A stretch of DNA of 64,000 nucleotides. Origin: DAIRDK01 sp035403225. GTDB taxonomy: Bacteria; Bacteroidota; Bacteroidia; Bacteroidales; FEN-979. Below, one piece after another: positions 60,805-64,000 of the stretch. The stretch covers positions 62,001-126,000 of the forward strand of contig DAONET010000003.1 in the NCBI GenBank assembly GCA_035403225.1, given 5' to 3'. How positions within the stretch are numbered: position 1 is the stretch's first letter; each line of letters opens with the position of its first letter. The notes beneath the pieces are model-generated. The model had not been told where the DNA came from and did no database searches. It was given only the letters and a program-made list of their open reading frames with translations. Both the position numbers and the translations under genes were made by a program.

Positions 60805-62237
60805 TATAGTTCCGATTTTAGTTGCTCCAGTAACATTTGGCTTTTCAACATAGATGATTCGAGTAATCCAATTAGTTCAGTACTGGTATATTCATGCACT
60901 TCTTCCTGCCTGTTTGGGTTTTTAATATCCAAATCATATCCACGCTCGATGATGGTCTGAATATCCACCTTCCATGCCTGTTCATGTTCCTGTCGGTTGT
61001 TCCACCACTGCTTTATTGGCTCGAACTCTTCAAGCCGTATGGTCTTGGTTTTACTATATGCTTTTTGACCTTCGGGTAATCGGTGTTCGTAATACCAGAC
61101 TTCTTTGGTTGGTGTGCCTTTAACAAAAAACAGCAAGTTGGTCGCAACTGTTGCATAGGGTTGAAACACGGAATTTGGCAGTCGTACTATGGTGTGGAGG
61201 TTGCATTCCGTCAACAACTTTTCACGGATTCTCTGCTTAACCCCGTCCCCGGTTAGCGAACCATCAGGTAGTACGATTCCTGCCCGACCACCGTTTTTCA
61301 GTAAATGAATCATCAGCACTAAAAACAGGTCAGCAGATTCCTTTGTGCGGTAATTTGCTGGGAAGTTGGTTTCATTGCCATCACCAACAAAAGAGCCAAA
61401 CGGTGGATTCGCAAGTATAACATCCACACGGTCACGTTGCCTGTAATTGCTCAACGGCTGGCTAAGAGAATCCCCAAACTTGATTTTGGGCAATTCAATA
61501 TCGTGTAGAATCAAATTAGTGGTTGCAAGCAAATACGGTAATGGTTTGAATTCCCACCCATGAACGTTATCCTGTATGCTCTTTCGTTCCTCAACGCTAT
61601 TAGCTTGTTGTTCCAGATGTTCGATTGCAGAGGTCAGGTAACCACCCGTACCACAAGCGGGGTCAAGTATCTTTTCACCAAGCTTCGGGTCTATGATATC
61701 GGTGATGAAATTTGTAATAGCACGTGGTGTATAAAACTCACCAGATTTCCCAGCGTTTTGAAGGTCTTTAAGAATCGTTTCGTACAATTCACCAAAAGCA
61801 TGTCTGTCTTTTGCTATATTAAAATCTAATTCATTGAGCTTGTTCAGTACTTTACGGAGGTTAATGCCCGACTTCATATAGTTGTGGTTACCCTCAAATA
61901 CCTCACGTACAATCAATGCCCTGCCATTTCCAACACTAATATCAATGTTACGAAGTGCGGGAAACAACTTTTGGTCAACGAAGGTCAGGAGTTTATCACC
62001 TGTCATGCCTTCATTGTCACCTGCCCAATTGCCCTTTTCTTTTATCCAGTGATATTCTGGTGGTATTGGAGACGTATAGTGTTCATTAAGAACTTCAAGT
62101 TCCCTGTCTTTATCCGAAAATATCTTCAAAAACAGCATCCATCCCAACTGTTCAATGCGTTGCGCATCACCGTTCAATCCCGTGTCCATGCGCATGATAT
62201 CACGGATGCTTTTTAATACGCCAGTAATGTTTGTCAT
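60804..62237 (-). CDS. hsdM: Type I restriction-modification N6-adenine methyltransferase subunit
   Basis: 477 residues. An N-terminal helical HsdM domain precedes the class I SAM methyltransferase. The SAM motif is DPACGTGGYLTSAIEHL, the catalytic motif is NPPFGSF, and RAGIVLPDGSL follows. It overlaps the upstream DUF262-AlbA_2 gene by 4 bases (ATGA). No hsdR restriction subunit lies in the window. It could be beyond the right edge or absent. Confidence 0.94.
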   Translation of the reverse strand: MTNITGVLKSIRDIMRMDTGLNGDAQRIEQLGWMLFLKIFSDKDRELEVLNEHYTSPIPPEYHWIKEKGNWAGDNEGMTGDKLLTFVDQKLFPALRNIDISVGNGRALIVREVFEGNHNYMKSGINLRKVLNKLNELDFNIAKDRHAFGELYETILKDLQNAGKSGEFYTPRAITNFITDIIDPKLGEKILDPACGTGGYLTSAIEHLEQQANSVEERKSIQDNVHGWEFKPLPYLLATTNLILHDIELPKIKFGDSLSQPLSNYRQRDRVDVILANPPFGSFVGDGNETNFPANYRTKESADLFLVLMIHLLKNGGRAGIVLPDGSLTGDGVKQRIREKLLTECNLHTIVRLPNSVFQPYATVATNLLFFVKGTPTKEVWYYEHRLPEGQKAYSKTKTIRLEEFEPIKQWWNNRQEHEQAWKVDIQTIIERGYDLDIKNPNRQEEVHEYTSTELIGLLESSMLKSQMLLEQLKSEL

Positions 62238-64000
62238 GATTTATGGTTAAACCGGGAGTTGATGTAATTCATGATTTCTGAAGGGGCCGTTATTTCTTGA
62301 GAGGAATTTCCACTGCGTACGTAGAATTTTTCCTGTTTGATCTTATTTTTGTCAACCCTGATAAGATAAAGTGGTTTGATTCCCATATCGACCTCAATCA
62401 TGCAGATCTCTTCTTCGCCCACCCTGGGGAAGGTAACTTTAACATTGCGCGTCGAGAAGTCAATCCCGAATGCATTCTTAATCAAGGTCCTTAGATGCAG
62501 TTCAAATTTGTCACGAGTTCCATCCAGTGTATTATAATCATCCGATAATCCGAGGACATCGCCGTCATCCGACACTCCAATCAATAGGGTCCCTCCATCC
62601 CCATTATTAAACGCTGCAAGGGTTTTCAGCACCACATCCTCCAACTTCCGGTTTATGCAAAGTTCATTATGATCCCAACGCAAAGAGGATTTGAATTCCA
62701 AGTAGGTCGATTCCCCTTGGTTTATGAGTTCATCAATATCAGCGACAGTAGGCTCTTCTATATTTTCTGTGATGGAGGACAGGAACTTGTTGAGATGTCC
62801 GGCAAGTATCTCCCTCCTTGCATCCAGAAAACGTTCAAAATTCTCAATGGTCCAAAGTTCTTCATCCTTAGGAACACACTGTAAGTCCAAGGCTTCAGGG
62901 AATAGCTCTTGAACATGTTTGAGGTAAACATCAGCATGGCATGCACTCTTACTCCTGTTAGCGGTTTGGGTCAAAACAATTCGGTTGGTAATCTCTTGTG
63001 CCAGGGCATTTTTAGTTCGGTTGTTCAGATTGTATCCGTTTTCCTTTAAGAGGGAATAGGCAAAAATGTGATCCCATTCAAGCCCATAAATTTTACCCAT
63101 AGGCTTTCTTATTCCAATACCTGTGGAGAAACAAACTGCATTCCTGCTTTTAAAGTACCACTTCATCAGGCTCCACAAAGGGTTACTTACACCAACACCA
63201 ATAAACTCACCCTTTGTTATTTCAAGAGGCCTTTCGGATCTGATAATGCTCAGCATCTCGTCAAAGGGATTTTCTGATTTTTCAATAATCCCAAGGTCTT
63301 TATCCAGTTTCTGAGGTAACTGGCTGATGTACCGGTACCTGATTTGGGAATAATAAAACCATTTGATCATCTTATGGATCTCCACATGAGAGATTCGGTC
63401 TTTCCCTTTGTCCTGTGCAAAGACAATAATAGGAATCAGAGCGTAAACGGAGTTGATCTCTTTTGAATGGTCAATATATGCGTGTGTCTGTAAAATGTTG
63501 AGGACATAGTCAAGGGTCTCTTTCTCCAATTTTGACCAGACCGCTTTTATTTTATCGATGTTATCCCTGGAGTGCAATTTCTTCATGTCAGACCCCATAT
63601 GATAAAGAATACCCAACAAAATATAAACGACAAAATCGAGCTTGAAGGGAAAGCCATTTTTCTCAAGCTCAGATAGTTTCTTCTTAAATAATTCCCGTGC
63701 TTCTGGCCAGTAGCCTGAGATCTGCGCCAGGGCCAATTCGGCTTCAGTCAGATTTACCCCGCTTGCATTCACAATGTAGAATATGTCAATCGCCTCTTTC
63801 AATGAGGCTTTTATTGGTACTTCCTGCTCAAGAAAATCGCGGTCCTTTATTTTCTCGATGGCCTTAATATGCTGGTCCAATTTTTTATGAAACTCTTTAT
63901 CAACCCTATTCTCACCATCGGCGTTTATTTTCTCTACCACTTCCCAGGAATTAACTTTGCCATGAAAAATATCGGTTATGGAAGTCCATATAGGATTATT
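62234..64000 (-). CDS. DUF262/HNH-type protein fused to an AlbA_2 domain (cut by window edge)
   Basis: The frame is open to the window edge. Residues upstream of the GTG at 63940 continue the fold (PIWTSITDIFHGKVNSWEVV), so the true start is outside. The N-terminal part resembles the end of a DUF262 (GmrS/ParB-like) domain. A middle region has LEWDHIFAYSLL and ITNRIVLTQTANRSKSA, similar to DUF1524/HNH nuclease regions of GmrSD systems. The C-terminal 170 residues are an AlbA_2 domain (ESTYLEFKSSLRWD ... AFNNGDGGTLLIGVSDDGDVLGL). It stands directly in front of hsdM. A defence role is inferred. Confidence 0.72.
   Translation of the reverse strand, partial: NNPIWTSITDIFHGKVNSWEVVEKINADGENRVDKEFHKKLDQHIKAIEKIKDRDFLEQEVPIKASLKEAIDIFYIVNASGVNLTEAELALAQISGYWPEARELFKKKLSELEKNGFPFKLDFVVYILLGILYHMGSDMKKLHSRDNIDKIKAVWSKLEKETLDYVLNILQTHAYIDHSKEINSVYALIPIIVFAQDKGKDRISHVEIHKMIKWFYYSQIRYRYISQLPQKLDKDLGIIEKSENPFDEMLSIIRSERPLEITKGEFIGVGVSNPLWSLMKWYFKSRNAVCFSTGIGIRKPMGKIYGLEWDHIFAYSLLKENGYNLNNRTKNALAQEITNRIVLTQTANRSKSACHADVYLKHVQELFPEALDLQCVPKDEELWTIENFERFLDARREILAGHLNKFLSSITENIEEPTVADIDELINQGESTYLEFKSSLRWDHNELCINRKLEDVVLKTLAAFNNGDGGTLLIGVSDDGDVLGLSDDYNTLDGTRDKFELHLRTLIKNAFGIDFSTRNVKVTFPRVGEEEICMIEVDMGIKPLYLIRVDKNKIKQEKFYVRSGNSSQEITAPSEIMNYINSRFNHKS

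Noticed and set aside
1..64000. CRISPR array or rRNA operon
   Set aside because: No regularly spaced direct repeats and no rRNA-like sequence were seen on reading through the window.

Overview
The window comes from a member of the Bacteroidota, most likely an anaerobic Bacteroidales-type organism. Four kinds of evidence support this. The phylum's -7 promoter box (TAnnTTTG) stands in front of at least 17 genes. Type IX secretion (T9SS) C-terminal sorting domains end three secreted proteins. There is an ECF sigma/FecR pair with an STN-domain protein. Phylum-typical families are present (DUF3098, DUF3108, DUF2784, a very large alpha-2-macroglobulin). NfnAB, an [FeFe]-hydrogenase-type sensor and a fermentative Fe-alcohol dehydrogenase point to anaerobic metabolism.

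Layout. 1-3.9 kb (minus strand): the 5' part of rhaD, tadA, truB, uppP, a DUF3098 gene and an ftsX-like gene. 3.9-18.98 kb: leuS, a DUF3108 gene, a 2023-residue alpha-2-macroglobulin, aspS, a trypsin-like lipoprotein, nfo (minus), a metallo-beta-lactamase-fold hydrolase and a DUF2784 gene. 19-24.5 kb: a four-gene ECF sigma/anti-sigma operon whose STN-domain member is not a TonB receptor, then a small hypothetical gene. 24.5-27 kb: a haem-type TonB receptor closed by a strong terminator. 27-35.5 kb: a scatter of small proteins, two T9SS cargo proteins, an acyltransferase and a YitT transporter. Two copies of a MITE-like repeat lie in intergenic DNA near 19.0 and 31.6 kb.

35.5-45 kb is the most striking region. 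A six-gene minus-strand operon encodes NfnA, NfnB, a divergent Rex-like regulator, a thioredoxin-like [2Fe-2S] protein, an [FeFe]-hydrogenase fused to a PAS domain, and a SpoIIE-type phosphatase. Upstream of it are a Fe-dependent alcohol dehydrogenase and a sigma-54 enhancer-binding regulator. Between those two lie a -24/-12 promoter and a cluster of inverted-repeat enhancer sites. Together this reads as a hydrogen/redox-sensing and fermentation-control locus.

45-48 kb carries a sulfur-handling operon (SQR-like flavoprotein, DUF1641, single-cysteine DsrC/TusE, DsrE-like) followed by an acyl-ACP thioesterase. 48.8-57.3 kb holds a beta-propeller sensor kinase with its LuxR-type response regulator, a T9SS propeller protein, a PQQ-like propeller protein and a 3-hydroxyisobutyrate-dehydrogenase-family enzyme.

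A tRNA-Asn gene at 57.4 kb marks a sharp change. Beyond it the DNA is visibly more AT-rich and accessory: a possible Ntn-hydrolase/proteasome-like protein, a decayed IS3 remnant, and a defence-type operon of a DUF262-AlbA_2 fusion (cut by the window edge), hsdM, hsdS and a GIY-YIG protein. This looks like the start of an island integrated next to the tRNA. No rRNA genes and no CRISPR array were seen.
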